Part shown: piece by piece, positions 17,039-25,346 of the stretch
Numbering within the stretch: the first letter of the stretch is position 1
Layout: every line of letters starts with the position of its first letter
Position numbers and translations under genes: made by a program
DNA from: Mycolicibacterium aubagnense
GTDB taxonomy: Bacteria > Actinomycetota > Actinomycetes > Mycobacteriales > Mycobacteriaceae
Length of the DNA stretch: 64,000 nt
NCBI RefSeq assembly: GCF_010730955.1
Contig: NZ_AP022577.1
Location: forward strand, 3,906,001 to 3,970,000
Direction: 5' to 3'
The notes under the pieces: generated by a model
Seen by the model: the letters and a program-made list of their open reading frames with translations, nothing else
Databases searched by the model: none
What the model was told of the DNA's origin: nothing

Positions 17039-19000
17039 ATGAGCCACCAGCTGGGGTTGTCCATCGGGACAACCAACCTGGTCGCAGCGCGCGTCGGTGA
17101 ACCGCCCATGGTGCGGCGCGCGGTGTTGAGCCTGTTCCGCGACCGCGCGCCCCAGGTCGGGCTGTCCCCAGGAGATCGTGGTGCCGCGGACAGCGCCGTG
17201 ACGCTCACCGGTTTTGTCGAACGGGTCGGTGATCCGGTGCCGATGGTGGCGCCCGACGGCACGTCGTATCACGCCGACCAACTGGTGGCCGAGGCGCTCG
17301 ATGCCATGATCGAGGCGGCGGGCGGCGAACCGCCGACGGGGCAGCTGGCGATTTCCGTTCCAGCACACTGGGATACCGCGACGCTCCGGGTAATGCGGGC
17401 CGCGATGCGGTCGAATCCCAGTTTGGCGCCCAACGGCGTCCCGGCACGGCTGGTGTCCGATGCCGTGGCCTCGCTGACCGCACTGCACGCCAATCCGGGA
17501 CTGCCGGCCACCGGTACCGCCGCGCTGCTCGATTTCGGAGGCGGCGGCACCAGCATCACCCTGGCGGCGGCGGACTCGTCGTTCGAGCCCATCGAATCCG
17601 TGCGGTACACCGATTTCTCCGGCGAGGGTGTGGATCAGGCGCTGCTGTCGCATGTGCTCACCCGGGTCAGCGGCTCCGATGGAGTGGATACGTCGGGCAC
17701 CGCAGCTGTGAGCTCACTGGAGAAACTCCGTGAATCCTGCTGCGCGGCAAAAGAACACCTGTCAGGGGCCGAGACGGCCACCGTGCCGGTGGATATCCCG
17801 GGCCACCAGGGCGACGTCGAGGTCACCCGCGCCGAGTTGTCCGGGCTGTTGGCCGAACCGTTGGCCGGGGTGCTGGCGGAGCTCGACGACATGTTGCAGC
17901 GCAACAAGATTCCGTGGCGCGCCGTCAGCTCGGTGGTCGCGGTCGGCGGCGGCGCCCGGATACCGATGATCAGCGCGCGGCTGGCCGAACACCTTGCGGC
18001 ACACGGCGCCGTGGGCGCTCTGGTCACGACCCCGCAGCCCGCGTTGGATGCCGCGGTGGGTGCAGCCCTGTTCGCGGTATACGGCGCCGACGCCGACGCC
18101 CAGACCGGGATGGCGCCGGCCGCACTGCCCAGCGGGACTGCGCCGACCGCTGCTGTCGACGGCGGCCCGGCCACCGCGCCCGCTGCCCTCGTCACCGACC
18201 TTGACCTGCCCCTCGACACCGCGGCCGACCGCGTGGTGAAGGCCACCGGGCCGTCGCTGGCCTGGTCCGAAGACTCCGACGGTGGCGGTGACCTGCTGCC
18301 CTACACCGGTGACGACGCCTTCGGAGACACCACGGCCACTCGTGCCATAGCGCAATATGTGGCGCCGGCCGGGCCGGTGGTCGCCGAGCCGTCCAAGGCC
18401 TGGCAGCGGCTTCCGCTGATCGTGTTCGGCGTCGCGACCCTGGCCGCGATCGCCGCGGTGGGTGGCGTGACAATCGCCTTGACCGGTGACCGCAAGCCGG
18501 TCGCACCGCCGACAACTCCGCCGCCGTCGGTCAACGAATCGCCGACGCCGCCGCCGCGGCCGGTCGAGCCGCCGCCGCCCAGCACGGTCACCGTGACCAA
18601 CGAGGTCCCCGCACCGCCACCGCCGCAGCCCAGCCCGACGTACCAACCCCCGGTCACGCACGCGCCGGCGCCGACGCACACCACCGCGACGCACGCCCCG
18701 ACGACGACTCCGCAGCCGGCGACGACCGCCACCACACCCACCACGACCGAGGCCCCGCCACCGCCACCGCCACCGTCGACGACGGAGACGACCACCTCGA
18801 CCACGCCGACCATGACGACCAGCTATATCCGGCTGCCGTTCGTCCCCGTGCCGATCCCGATTCAGGTGCCCAAGGGGCCGGACCAACCGGCGGAGTCTCA
18901 GCCGCCGGCCAACCCGTACTACCCGGGGCAGCCGCAATACCCGCAGCAATATCCCTATGGGCAGTACCCGCAGCAGTATCCACAGCAATATCAGTACTGA
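17039..19000 (+). CDS. Hsp70-like (actin-fold) membrane protein with Pro/Thr-rich tail (Rv0312-like)
   Basis: 653 aa. Residues 1-~350 resemble a DnaK nucleotide-binding domain: phosphate-1 motif GLSIGTTNLVAAR, phosphate-2 motif AALLDFGGGGTSITLAA and adenosine motif VVAVGGGARIPMI. The Hsp70 substrate-binding domain is absent. An acidic linker leads to one membrane helix (IVFGVATLAAIAAVGGVTIAL, about residues 460-480) and a ~165-residue Pro/Thr tail ending in QYPQQYPYGQYPQQ repeats. It is probably a cytosolic sensor with an external wall-spanning tail. A paralogue is encoded at 51041-52969. Function unknown. Confidence 0.75.
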   Translation: MSHQLGLSIGTTNLVAARVGEPPMVRRAVLSLFRDRAPQVGLSPGDRGAADSAVTLTGFVERVGDPVPMVAPDGTSYHADQLVAEALDAMIEAAGGEPPTGQLAISVPAHWDTATLRVMRAAMRSNPSLAPNGVPARLVSDAVASLTALHANPGLPATGTAALLDFGGGGTSITLAAADSSFEPIESVRYTDFSGEGVDQALLSHVLTRVSGSDGVDTSGTAAVSSLEKLRESCCAAKEHLSGAETATVPVDIPGHQGDVEVTRAELSGLLAEPLAGVLAELDDMLQRNKIPWRAVSSVVAVGGGARIPMISARLAEHLAAHGAVGALVTTPQPALDAAVGAALFAVYGADADAQTGMAPAALPSGTAPTAAVDGGPATAPAALVTDLDLPLDTAADRVVKATGPSLAWSEDSDGGGDLLPYTGDDAFGDTTATRAIAQYVAPAGPVVAEPSKAWQRLPLIVFGVATLAAIAAVGGVTIALTGDRKPVAPPTTPPPSVNESPTPPPRPVEPPPPSTVTVTNEVPAPPPPQPSPTYQPPVTHAPAPTHTTATHAPTTTPQPATTATTPTTTEAPPPPPPPSTTETTTSTTPTMTTSYIRLPFVPVPIPIQVPKGPDQPAESQPPANPYYPGQPQYPQQYPYGQYPQQYPQQYQY

Positions 19001-19094
19001 GCGAAAGCGCTCAGTTATTGACGCAGATGTCAGAACGGTCCCGTGGGCAGGAATATGACTTGCTCAGCTTTCGCTCATGCGCGAAAGTTGTGAT

Positions 19095-19346
19095 ATGCAG
19101 GTGACGAAAATTCGTGTAGTGGGGCTGATCGGCGCCGCTGCGATGGTCACTCTTGGGGCGGTTGGTACGGTCGCTGCCGGGGTGACTGATGACGGGGCGG
19201 TGGCCGGTTCCGACCACGCCCCGACCAACACCGTTTTCAATAGCCCTCAGGTTCCCGATTTCAATAATGGAGCAACCGCGACGTGGGCTCCGCCGGCGAC
19301 AACTGCGTCAACGGCGAGCGCGGCGCCGACAGTTAAGGCAGGATAG
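19095..19346 (+). CDS. Small secreted hypothetical protein
   Basis: 83 aa from ATG 19095 (an in-frame ATG at 19077 would add six polar residues). A basic start MQVTKIR and a hydrophobic stretch VVGLIGAAAMVTLGAVGTVAAG form a signal peptide. The mature part is only ~50 residues, rich in Ala, Thr, Pro and Asn (NTVFNSPQVPDFNNGATATW). It lies 6 nt before the next secreted protein gene, so the two are co-transcribed. No recognised domain. Confidence 0.6.
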   Translation: MQVTKIRVVGLIGAAAMVTLGAVGTVAAGVTDDGAVAGSDHAPTNTVFNSPQVPDFNNGATATWAPPATTASTASAAPTVKAG

Positions 19347-19352
19347 GCCCCT

Positions 19353-19823
19353 ATGAAAATCGCATGGAGTGTTGCTGCGGCGACGTCGCTGGGTGCTGTG
19401 GCGTTGATGTGCAGTGGCGTGGCTTCGGCTGGCTCCCCGCCGAACGTGGTCGGTCAGAAGTTCAGTGACGCGCGGTCGGCACTGTCGAGTGCGGGATTCA
19501 AGCCTCTGGTGTCGTCCACTGTCGGCGACCAGCTCCAGTGGCCGAACTGTGTGGTGACCAATCAGGTGGCCCGCACGAAGGCCGCGCCGGCCAATAGCGG
19601 TGGTTCGAGCAGCAGCCAGGTTTTGCTGTCCCTGAACTGTGAGGCCGCATTCGCGACCCCGGGCAGCCCTGGCAACTCGCTGGGCAGCCCACAGGGCTCG
19701 CAGGCATATGCCTCCGCCTCGGCTTCGGCGGCCGCGGCCGCCGCGTCAGCTTCGGCGGCGTCGGCCGCCGCCGAAGCTGGTCAGGAAGGCCAGGTTTGGG
19801 AAGGTCAGCAGTCAGGACGCTGA
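19353..19823 (+). CDS. Secreted PASTA-like protein with Ala/Ser-rich tail
   Basis: 156 aa. A signal peptide (MKIAWSVAAATSLGAVALM, cleavage near ASA-GS) is followed by one PASTA-like module (PPNVVGQKFSDARSALSSAG and on to about residue 95), with PNVVG and a terminal beta strand. The last ~60 residues are almost only Ala, Ser, Gly and Glu (SASASAAAAAASASAASAAA). PASTA domains usually bind peptidoglycan or beta-lactam-like groups, so a wall-associated role is possible. It forms a pair with the small secreted protein upstream. Confidence 0.65.
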   Translation: MKIAWSVAAATSLGAVALMCSGVASAGSPPNVVGQKFSDARSALSSAGFKPLVSSTVGDQLQWPNCVVTNQVARTKAAPANSGGSSSSQVLLSLNCEAAFATPGSPGNSLGSPQGSQAYASASASAAAAAASASAASAAAEAGQEGQVWEGQQSGR

Positions 19824-20093
19824 TTCTGGCCGGAGCGTTTCCGGAGGGTTTCGTTTTGCGGTAGTGCCGAATACTCGTTTGGCTATAGAAGCCGGATATT
19901 GGGTATTGCTTGTTCGGGCATTTCGGAGTGGATGTGCTGGTTGGCGCGGAGATTTCACCGCGCCGACTTTTGCTATCAACGTGCCCGGACCTGGATGAAG
20001 GCGATGAGAGCGTTGCTCTGACAGGGGATTTCACGCGTGTCGCAAGTTGCGCCAAGTCTGTCCGAACCGCTTGTATGTTCCACTGTGCCGGAA

Positions 20094-20942
20094 ATGGATC
20101 GTCGAAACATGATGCGCGCGTCGGGCCTCGGCCTGCTGGCCGCCGCCGCGATGCCGTCCCCCGCCGCTCTGGCGGATCCCCAACCGGGCAGCCCGCCCAA
20201 TCCGCCGCTGGCCCCGCCGCCGGCCGCGCAAACGTCCACCTACATCTTCCACGACGAGTTCGACGGCCCCGCAGGTTCGCGGCCGGACCCGGCCAAGTGG
20301 AACATCTCCCAGCGGCGCGAGACCATCAAGAACCCGGTGTTCTGGGACCGCCCGGAGAACATGGGCCAGTACCGCGACGACCGGGAGCACGTCTTCCTGG
20401 ACGGCAAGGGCAACCTGGTCATCCGCGCCACGCGGGACGCCAACGGGAGATACACCAGCGGCAAGGTCTTCGGGACCTTCTGGGGCGGCATCAACACCAC
20501 CTGGGAAGCCAGGATCAAGTTCAACTGCCTGACCAACGGTTGCTGGCCGGCCTGGTGGCTGTCCAACGACCACCCCGTCGTCGGTGGCGAGATCGACCTG
20601 GCCGAGTGGTACGGCAACGGCGAATGGCCGTCGGGTACCACAGTGCACGCGCGGTCGGACGGCACGTCCTTCGACACGCACCCGCACCCGATCGACGGTG
20701 GCTGGCACACCTGGCGCGTCACCTGGAACGACGCCGGTATGTCGTTCTGGCAGGACTACGCCGACGGCATGCAGCCGTACTTCTACGTGCCGGCCAACTC
20801 GCTGGATGACTGGCCGTTCAACCTGCCCGACTACCGGGTCTTCCCGGTGCTGAATCTGGCGGTGTCCGGTTCCGGTGGTGGCGACCCCAAGGGGGGCAGC
20901 TACCCCGCCGAGATGCTCGTCGACTACGTGCGGGTCTGGTAG
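20094..20942 (+). CDS. GH16 beta-1,3-glucanase, Tat-exported (Rv0315-like)
   Basis: 282 aa from ATG 20094 (MDRRNMMRASGLGLLAAAAM), a twin-arginine signal with RRNMM; an upstream in-frame GTG at 20037 would bury it. The GH16 catalytic motif GEIDLAEWYG (E-x-D-x-x-E) is intact, with flanking WPAWWLSND and VFPVLNLAVSGSGGGDP. The whole sequence closely resembles M. tuberculosis Rv0315, a secreted glycoside hydrolase. It hydrolyses beta-1,3-glucans. It is followed by a strong bidirectional terminator. Confidence 0.9.
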   Translation: MDRRNMMRASGLGLLAAAAMPSPAALADPQPGSPPNPPLAPPPAAQTSTYIFHDEFDGPAGSRPDPAKWNISQRRETIKNPVFWDRPENMGQYRDDREHVFLDGKGNLVIRATRDANGRYTSGKVFGTFWGGINTTWEARIKFNCLTNGCWPAWWLSNDHPVVGGEIDLAEWYGNGEWPSGTTVHARSDGTSFDTHPHPIDGGWHTWRVTWNDAGMSFWQDYADGMQPYFYVPANSLDDWPFNLPDYRVFPVLNLAVSGSGGGDPKGGSYPAEMLVDYVRVW

Positions 20943-20956
20943 ACCGCCAACAGCTG

Positions 20957-20989
20957 AAAATGGGCCCCGCTTCGGCGGGGCCCATTTTG
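20957..20989. terminator. Intrinsic bidirectional terminator
   Basis: A 9-bp GC stem (GGGCCCCGC / GCGGGGCCC) closed by a TTCG tetraloop is flanked by AAAAT and ATTTTG. It is therefore a canonical rho-independent terminator on both strands. It lies between the convergent GH16 and MT-A70 genes. Confidence 0.9.
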
Positions 20990-21010
20990 TTGGTTCAGCG
21001 ATCAGGTCAG

Positions 21011-21874
21011 CTACTGGGGCCCGCGTCCGCGGAACGTGGTGCCGGCCCGCTCCAGCAGTCCGCGCACGCGGGTGATGCCGTAGCCGGTCTCCTCGGCGAG
21101 CTGGCGGATGCTCTCGCCGTTCTCGTAGCGGATGCGCAGTTCCTTGCCGATGCGCTCGGACGTCGTCGGGTCCAGGCGGACGTGCTTGGTCACCGGCGGA
21201 ACCTCGATCGCGCCGCCGGCGTAGCCCTTGTGCACCTGGCCGCGTGGGGCGACGTCTTCGGCGGATTCGTCGCCCCAGGCCGTCCAGCCCGGCTGCGGGT
21301 GCCGGGCGAACAGCTCCAGGTACGGGCCGGGGGAGCAGGCCTCGATGAAGCCGTACTGCTCGTCGGGCTTGCGGGAGTGCTCGCGCTTGCGCGTCTCGAT
21401 CATGTTGACCTGACTGCGGGCGTGCGGCAGCGTGCGCATGCTGCCGCGCACGCCGAACAGGACGATCTCGGTGACGTTGCGGAAGTAGAAGCCGACACCG
21501 CGGCCGTCGGGCCCGCCGTCCTTGCGCCGCTTGGCCCAGATGACGTTGGAGACGTAGCGGTAGCCCCAGGCTTCCATGACTCTCAGTCCCTCGGGCAGCA
21601 GCGCATTGGGCACCCACAGGTACAGGTGCGAGTCACGCGCCGCGACAGTGGACACCGGGATGTCGCAGATGGCCTCGAGGTCGAGCGTCGAGTAGCGGTC
21701 CAGGCGCCGGTGCTCCGGCGCGACCTTGCCGGTCCGGTTGGTGAAACGCCAAGGGGGATCGGCCAATACGGTCTTCCAGCCGCCGTCTGCGGTGGGCAGC
21801 GGCGGCGGCGCGGCGACATCGCGCAGGGGCACGGCCTTTGTCTGGGCGCCGGCCTGGTCGCTGCGTTTCGCCAC
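21011..21874 (-). CDS. MT-A70 family DNA (N6-adenine) methyltransferase
   Basis: 287 aa. The MT-A70 catalytic motif DPPW is in TVLADPPWRF, with downstream VSNVIWAKRRKD, RNVTEIVLFGVRG and PGPYLELFARHPQPGW. The C-terminal ~50 residues (IRQLAEETGYGITRVRGLLE) form a helix-turn-helix that may aid target recognition or self-regulation. It is the modification partner of the BglII-like nuclease encoded 79 nt upstream on the same strand. The intervening spacer holds two AGATCT palindromes. It probably methylates adenine in the recognition site; the exact target is inferred, not shown. Confidence 0.85.
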   Translation of the reverse strand: MAKRSDQAGAQTKAVPLRDVAAPPPLPTADGGWKTVLADPPWRFTNRTGKVAPEHRRLDRYSTLDLEAICDIPVSTVAARDSHLYLWVPNALLPEGLRVMEAWGYRYVSNVIWAKRRKDGGPDGRGVGFYFRNVTEIVLFGVRGSMRTLPHARSQVNMIETRKREHSRKPDEQYGFIEACSPGPYLELFARHPQPGWTAWGDESAEDVAPRGQVHKGYAGGAIEVPPVTKHVRLDPTTSERIGKELRIRYENGESIRQLAEETGYGITRVRGLLERAGTTFRGRGPQ

Positions 21875-21897
21875 GGTGTCACTCCTACCTTCGAATT

Positions 21898-21922
21898 AGA
21901 TCTTTTCGAACGGAGAAGATCT
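21898..21922. promoter_or_regulatory. Pair of AGATCT palindromes in the R-M spacer
   Basis: AGATCT occurs at 21898-21903 and again at 21917-21922, in an AT-rich patch between the nuclease and methyltransferase genes. These are BglII recognition sites, next to a gene for a BglII-family nuclease. They may form a methylation-sensitive control element for the methyltransferase promoter. Confidence 0.4.
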
Positions 21923-21953
21923 TCAAGAAATCGTAGGCGATGGCACCGACAGG

Positions 21954-22706
21954 TCAGGCCTCCCAGAGGCCAGCGAGTCCGGATTTGTCGTCTACGGGTT
22001 CCGGGCCGTGTTGGTCCGCGGCGTGTTCGGACCAGGTACGGGCGGAGATGGCGACGGCCAGCAGCGGGCAGCCGCCGCTGTCGCCGCGCTGCATCCGGGG
22101 CCGCAGCTTTTCGGTGTTGGTGGTGGTCGTGGTGGCCAGGATGCGGCGGGCGCGCTCGTCGTCCATGCCGGCTTCGATGCCGAGGCGGTAGCCCAGGGTG
22201 CGCAGGTCGGTCTGTGTGCGGGTGATGATGACGGCGACGTCGATCAGCGCCGCGTCGTACAGCGCGCGGTAGGCGCTGAGGTCTCGATCGAGGTTGCCGT
22301 CCTTGGCATTCCATTCCACGTCCAAGGCCAGCCGGTCGACGAAGTTGTCCACCTTGTAGCCCTCGTTGAACACCTCGGTGTCCTCGAGGGTGGGGTGGGC
22401 CTCGCCGGCCGGTTTGTGCGGCATCTTGCGCAGTTCCAGCCGGATTCGGGTATCGACGCGCGCTTCGCGCCAGCCCTTGTTGCGGAACGCGGTGTTGAGC
22501 CGCGCCGCGAGTTCGGTCTCTTGCCCGCCGGGCTGGACGAGATCGTCGGTGCGCAGCTGGAATTCGTGCAGGGCGCTGAGGAGTTCGTCGAACCGCTGCG
22601 GGTTGGTGGCGGCCAGGATCGCGGCGGCGTTGCGGGTTTCGATGAACTCGTACCGGTCGCGGATGTGCTGCGGCAGCACGCGGGTGTACGAGTCCGTCAG
22701 ATCCAC
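21954..22706 (-). CDS. BglII-family type II restriction endonuclease
   Basis: 250 aa from a GTG (MDLTDSYTRVLPQHIRDRY). The frame is open further upstream but that part looks non-coding. The central LALDVEWNAKDGNLDRDL contains the acidic/Lys active-site pattern typical of BglII-like PD-(D/E)XK nucleases, followed by a helical ALYDAALIDVAVIITRTQ segment. It should cut DNA at a palindromic site blocked by the adjacent MT-A70 enzyme. Nuclease first, methylase second on the same strand suggests separate control of the methylase. Confidence 0.75.
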   Translation of the reverse strand: MDLTDSYTRVLPQHIRDRYEFIETRNAAAILAATNPQRFDELLSALHEFQLRTDDLVQPGGQETELAARLNTAFRNKGWREARVDTRIRLELRKMPHKPAGEAHPTLEDTEVFNEGYKVDNFVDRLALDVEWNAKDGNLDRDLSAYRALYDAALIDVAVIITRTQTDLRTLGYRLGIEAGMDDERARRILATTTTTNTEKLRPRMQRGDSGGCPLLAVAISARTWSEHAADQHGPEPVDDKSGLAGLWEA

Positions 22707-22920
22707 GGGGCGACGGTAGCAGTGGGGATCGGGCTTGCGCGACGACGTGTCGCGGCCGCACGGGCAATGTTCTGATCGGGCTCCTATGTCGAATGTGCAG
22801 CTTTCTGTGCCAGAGCTGCTGATCTGGCGCCGATTCCTACACATTCGGCGTAGGACTGCGCAGAGCGCATGACGGCCTGGATCGCGCGACACCGGCGGAA
22901 CCTACGCCTGAACGTGATGC

Positions 22921-23358
22921 TCAGCGCCCGCGCAGTACCGCTGCCAACTGTTCTGCCGTCAGCGCCCAACCGTTGTGGAAGTTCTCCTGCTCGCGCGCCG
23001 GTAGCAGGGAGTGCTCGATCTCCATCAACGTCTCGCCCTCACCGTGAGGCTCGAAGGTGACGTTGACGACGCTGGCCATGGTCGGGTCGGGCCAATTCGA
23101 ATTGCTCCACGTGAAACGCAACAGGCGCGGTCTGTCGATCTCCAGGAAGTGCCCGATGACCAGGACGAGGGTGCCGGAGTGGTCCACGTCGAACTGCAGC
23201 TTGCCGCCGACATGGGGTTCGACGGTGATGGCGACACACCGGTCGGGACGTGGGCACATCCAGTCCGCCAGTGACTCGACGTCCAGCCACTCGCCGAATA
23301 CCACGTCCGGGACTGCCGGCATGACACGTTGCACACGGACGGTGACGGGCTCCGTCAT
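22921..23358 (-). CDS. SRPBCC (AHSA1-type) domain protein
   Basis: 145 aa from the ATG overlapping the arsR stop (MTEPVTVRVQRVMPA). It has a START-like/AHSA1 fold: VFGEWLDVESLADWMCPR near the N-terminus, a central VGGKLQFDVDHSG and the closing FHNGWALTAEQLAAVL helix. Such proteins bind small hydrophobic ligands and are very often paired with ArsR regulators, as here. Ligand unknown. Confidence 0.8.
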   Translation of the reverse strand: MTEPVTVRVQRVMPAVPDVVFGEWLDVESLADWMCPRPDRCVAITVEPHVGGKLQFDVDHSGTLVLVIGHFLEIDRPRLLRFTWSNSNWPDPTMASVVNVTFEPHGEGETLMEIEHSLLPAREQENFHNGWALTAEQLAAVLRGR

Positions 23359-23687
23359 TGACCATTTCCTTTGCGGCGCAGGCGGTCTGCGAGGGCATCT
23401 GCCCGCACCGACCAGAAGTTGGATTGTTCGTTGATCCACTGCTGAGCAATGGTCAACCCGTCGGGACGCAGGGACACCCAGCGTTCGCGGCCGCGGACAT
23501 CGCGGCGCACCAATCCTGCCGATTCCAGCACGCCGATGTGCCGGGATACGCCGGCGAACGTCATCGGTAGCGGGGCGGCCAGGTCGGTGATGCGCGCGTC
23601 GCCTTGCCGCAGCGTCTCCAGTAGCCAGCGGCGCGTTGGATCGGCCAAGGCGGCGTAGGCCCGGTCAAGCACCTCATCTTCAACCAT
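23355..23687 (-). CDS. ArsR-family transcriptional regulator
   Basis: 110 aa. A winged helix-turn-helix of the ArsR/SmtB class is evident: ALADPTRRWLLETLRQGD, then TFAGVSRHIGVLESAGLVR as recognition helix. No metal-binding cysteines are present, so it belongs to the non-metal ArsR group linked to SRPBCC genes. ATGA overlap with the SRPBCC gene downstream and a divergent DUF899 gene upstream; a palindrome at 23736 in the shared spacer is a likely operator. Confidence 0.85.
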   Translation of the reverse strand: MVEDEVLDRAYAALADPTRRWLLETLRQGDARITDLAAPLPMTFAGVSRHIGVLESAGLVRRDVRGRERWVSLRPDGLTIAQQWINEQSNFWSVRADALADRLRRKGNGQ

Positions 23688-23735
23688 CTTGTTGACTATA
23701 GCGACGGATCATGCTCTGCTGGACTACAGACATTC

Positions 23736-23747
23736 AACAAACTTGTT
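23736..23747. promoter_or_regulatory. Palindrome in arsR/DUF899 divergent promoter
   Basis: AACAA-AC-TTGTT (23736-23747) is a perfect 5-bp inverted repeat in the 86-nt spacer between arsR and the divergent DUF899 gene. A further TTGTTGAC half-site overlaps the arsR start. It is a plausible ArsR operator controlling both directions. Confidence 0.45.
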
Positions 23748-23773
23748 TAATGATTCTGTAGAGGAGGAACACC

Positions 23774-24535
23774 ATGCAGAAACCAGAAATCGTGTCAGCG
23801 GCGGAATGGGATGCCGCGTGGCAAAAGATGCTCGTCGCGGAGAAGGAGTGGACCCGGCAGCGGGACCAGCTGGCGGCGATGCGCCGCCGTATGCCGTGGA
23901 CGCCGGTCACCAAGGAGTACACGTTCGCCGGCCCCGACGGCGAGCTGAGCCTGGCCGAATTGTTCGACGGGCGCAGGCAACTCGTCGTCTATCGGGCGTT
24001 CTTCGAGGAGGGGGTCAAGGGTTGGCCCCAACACGCCTGCCGTGGCTGCTCGATGATCGCCGACAACGTGGGCCATGTGGCACATGTGAACGCGCGCGAC
24101 ACCACGCTAGCCTTTGCGTCGCGCGCCCCGCAGCCCGACATCGCGCGGATGACAGCCCGGATGGGGTGGAAGATGCCCTGGTACACCATCACCGACGACT
24201 TCGACCTCGACTTCGGCGTGCACGAGTGGCACGGCACCAACGCCTTCATTCGCGACGGTGATGCGGTCTTCCGTACCTACTTCATCAACAGTCGCGGCGA
24301 TGAGGCGCTGGGTACGTCGTGGAGCTACCTCGACATGACGGCACTGGGGCGGCAGGAGACCTGGGAGGACTCGCCACCGGGGTACCCGCAGGACGCGGCC
24401 TACGAGTGGTGGGACTGGCACGACACCTACGGCGAGCACCGGCCCTCCCGCTGGTTCGGCGACCCCGATCCCACCAAGCCCGACGACCCCCGTCCGCCGC
24501 GCGTAGAAGGGTGCGCCTCCTGTGAAGTCCGATGA
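23774..24535 (+). CDS. DUF899 family thioredoxin-fold protein
   Basis: 253 aa, ATG preceded by a strong GAGGAGG site 6 nt upstream. DUF899 features: EKEWTRQRDQLAAMRRRMPW near the N-terminus, HACRGCSMIADNVGHVAHVN in the middle and YEWWDWHDTYGE near the end. The CRGC pair sits where a thioredoxin-like redox site would be. Function of the family is unknown. It is divergent from arsR-SRPBCC, and the three are often neighbours, suggesting one regulon. Confidence 0.85.
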   Translation: MQKPEIVSAAEWDAAWQKMLVAEKEWTRQRDQLAAMRRRMPWTPVTKEYTFAGPDGELSLAELFDGRRQLVVYRAFFEEGVKGWPQHACRGCSMIADNVGHVAHVNARDTTLAFASRAPQPDIARMTARMGWKMPWYTITDDFDLDFGVHEWHGTNAFIRDGDAVFRTYFINSRGDEALGTSWSYLDMTALGRQETWEDSPPGYPQDAAYEWWDWHDTYGEHRPSRWFGDPDPTKPDDPRPPRVEGCASCEVR

Positions 24536-24656
24536 TCCGTGGGAACCTGCGTGCTCGACTGCCCATTCCTGTTCGGTCCGGCTACCGCGGATTTCGTTGA
24601 GTGACAGTTAGTTCCGGTCGGCCAGACCCAGCTCGACCAACCGGGTGGCTTTGTCG

Positions 24657-25346
24657 CTACGGCCGCGGCCGGGTCAGCAACGCCACCACAGCGTCGGTCA
24701 GCGCCGCGCGGGCGACGTCCAGATCCGAGGTGAAACCGATCTGCCGTTCGTTGCTGAGACCGCGGATTGCGGCAGGAAGCAGGCACCGCACGCGGTGCAA
24801 CTGCTCCGGGTCGACGTCGATCCCTGCCATCAGATAATCGAAACCCTGAATCCAGTCGAGCTCACGCGCCGCGAAAGCCGCTGCGGTGCCCGGATATTCG
24901 GCGGCGATATCGGACCGTCGTGCCGGTAGCGAGGTCCGCAGTGCGGTGAGGGCCCGTCCCTCGGTGGTGTCCAGGTACTGCCAGACCGAGTTGATGGCTC
25001 CTTCCACCCGTTCCCGCAACGTGCCGTGCCGTGGCGTGTCAGGACCGGAAGCCCAACTACGGGAATGGATTTCGGTGATGACTGCCACCCAGAGGCCGTC
25101 GAGGTCGGCGAACTGATGCTGCACCGTGCCCCAGGTGACGCCGGCGTCTTTGGCGATGCGGTTGGCCGACACCGGCTCGCCACCGCTGTCGGCCAGGCGC
25201 CGGATGGCGACGTCGAGCAGGCGTGCCCGGGTTTCCAGGCCCCGTTTGTTCAGCTTGGTACCGGCGCCCGACTCGGTAACGATCGCCTGCCACTGCTGGT
25301 GGGCGAGGGTCGCCTGCGGCGAGTTGCGGGCCGCGGGCTCAGACAA
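24657..25346 (-). CDS. TetR-family transcriptional regulator
   Basis: 229 aa. The N-terminal HTH runs from RLLDVAIRRLADSGGEPVS through AGVTWGTVQHQFADLDGLW; the remainder is an all-helical ligand domain. Its start overlaps the stop of the upstream LLM oxidoreductase gene by 8 nt, so it is co-transcribed with the enzyme it probably regulates. Ligand unknown. Confidence 0.8.
   Translation of the reverse strand: MSEPAARNSPQATLAHQQWQAIVTESGAGTKLNKRGLETRARLLDVAIRRLADSGGEPVSANRIAKDAGVTWGTVQHQFADLDGLWVAVITEIHSRSWASGPDTPRHGTLRERVEGAINSVWQYLDTTEGRALTALRTSLPARRSDIAAEYPGTAAAFAARELDWIQGFDYLMAGIDVDPEQLHRVRCLLPAAIRGLSNERQIGFTSDLDVARAALTDAVVALLTRPRP

Noticed and set aside
22784..22855. Possible hairpin CGAATGTG...CACATTCG upstream of the nuclease gene
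   Set aside because: Only 8-bp arms with a long loop; likely chance.
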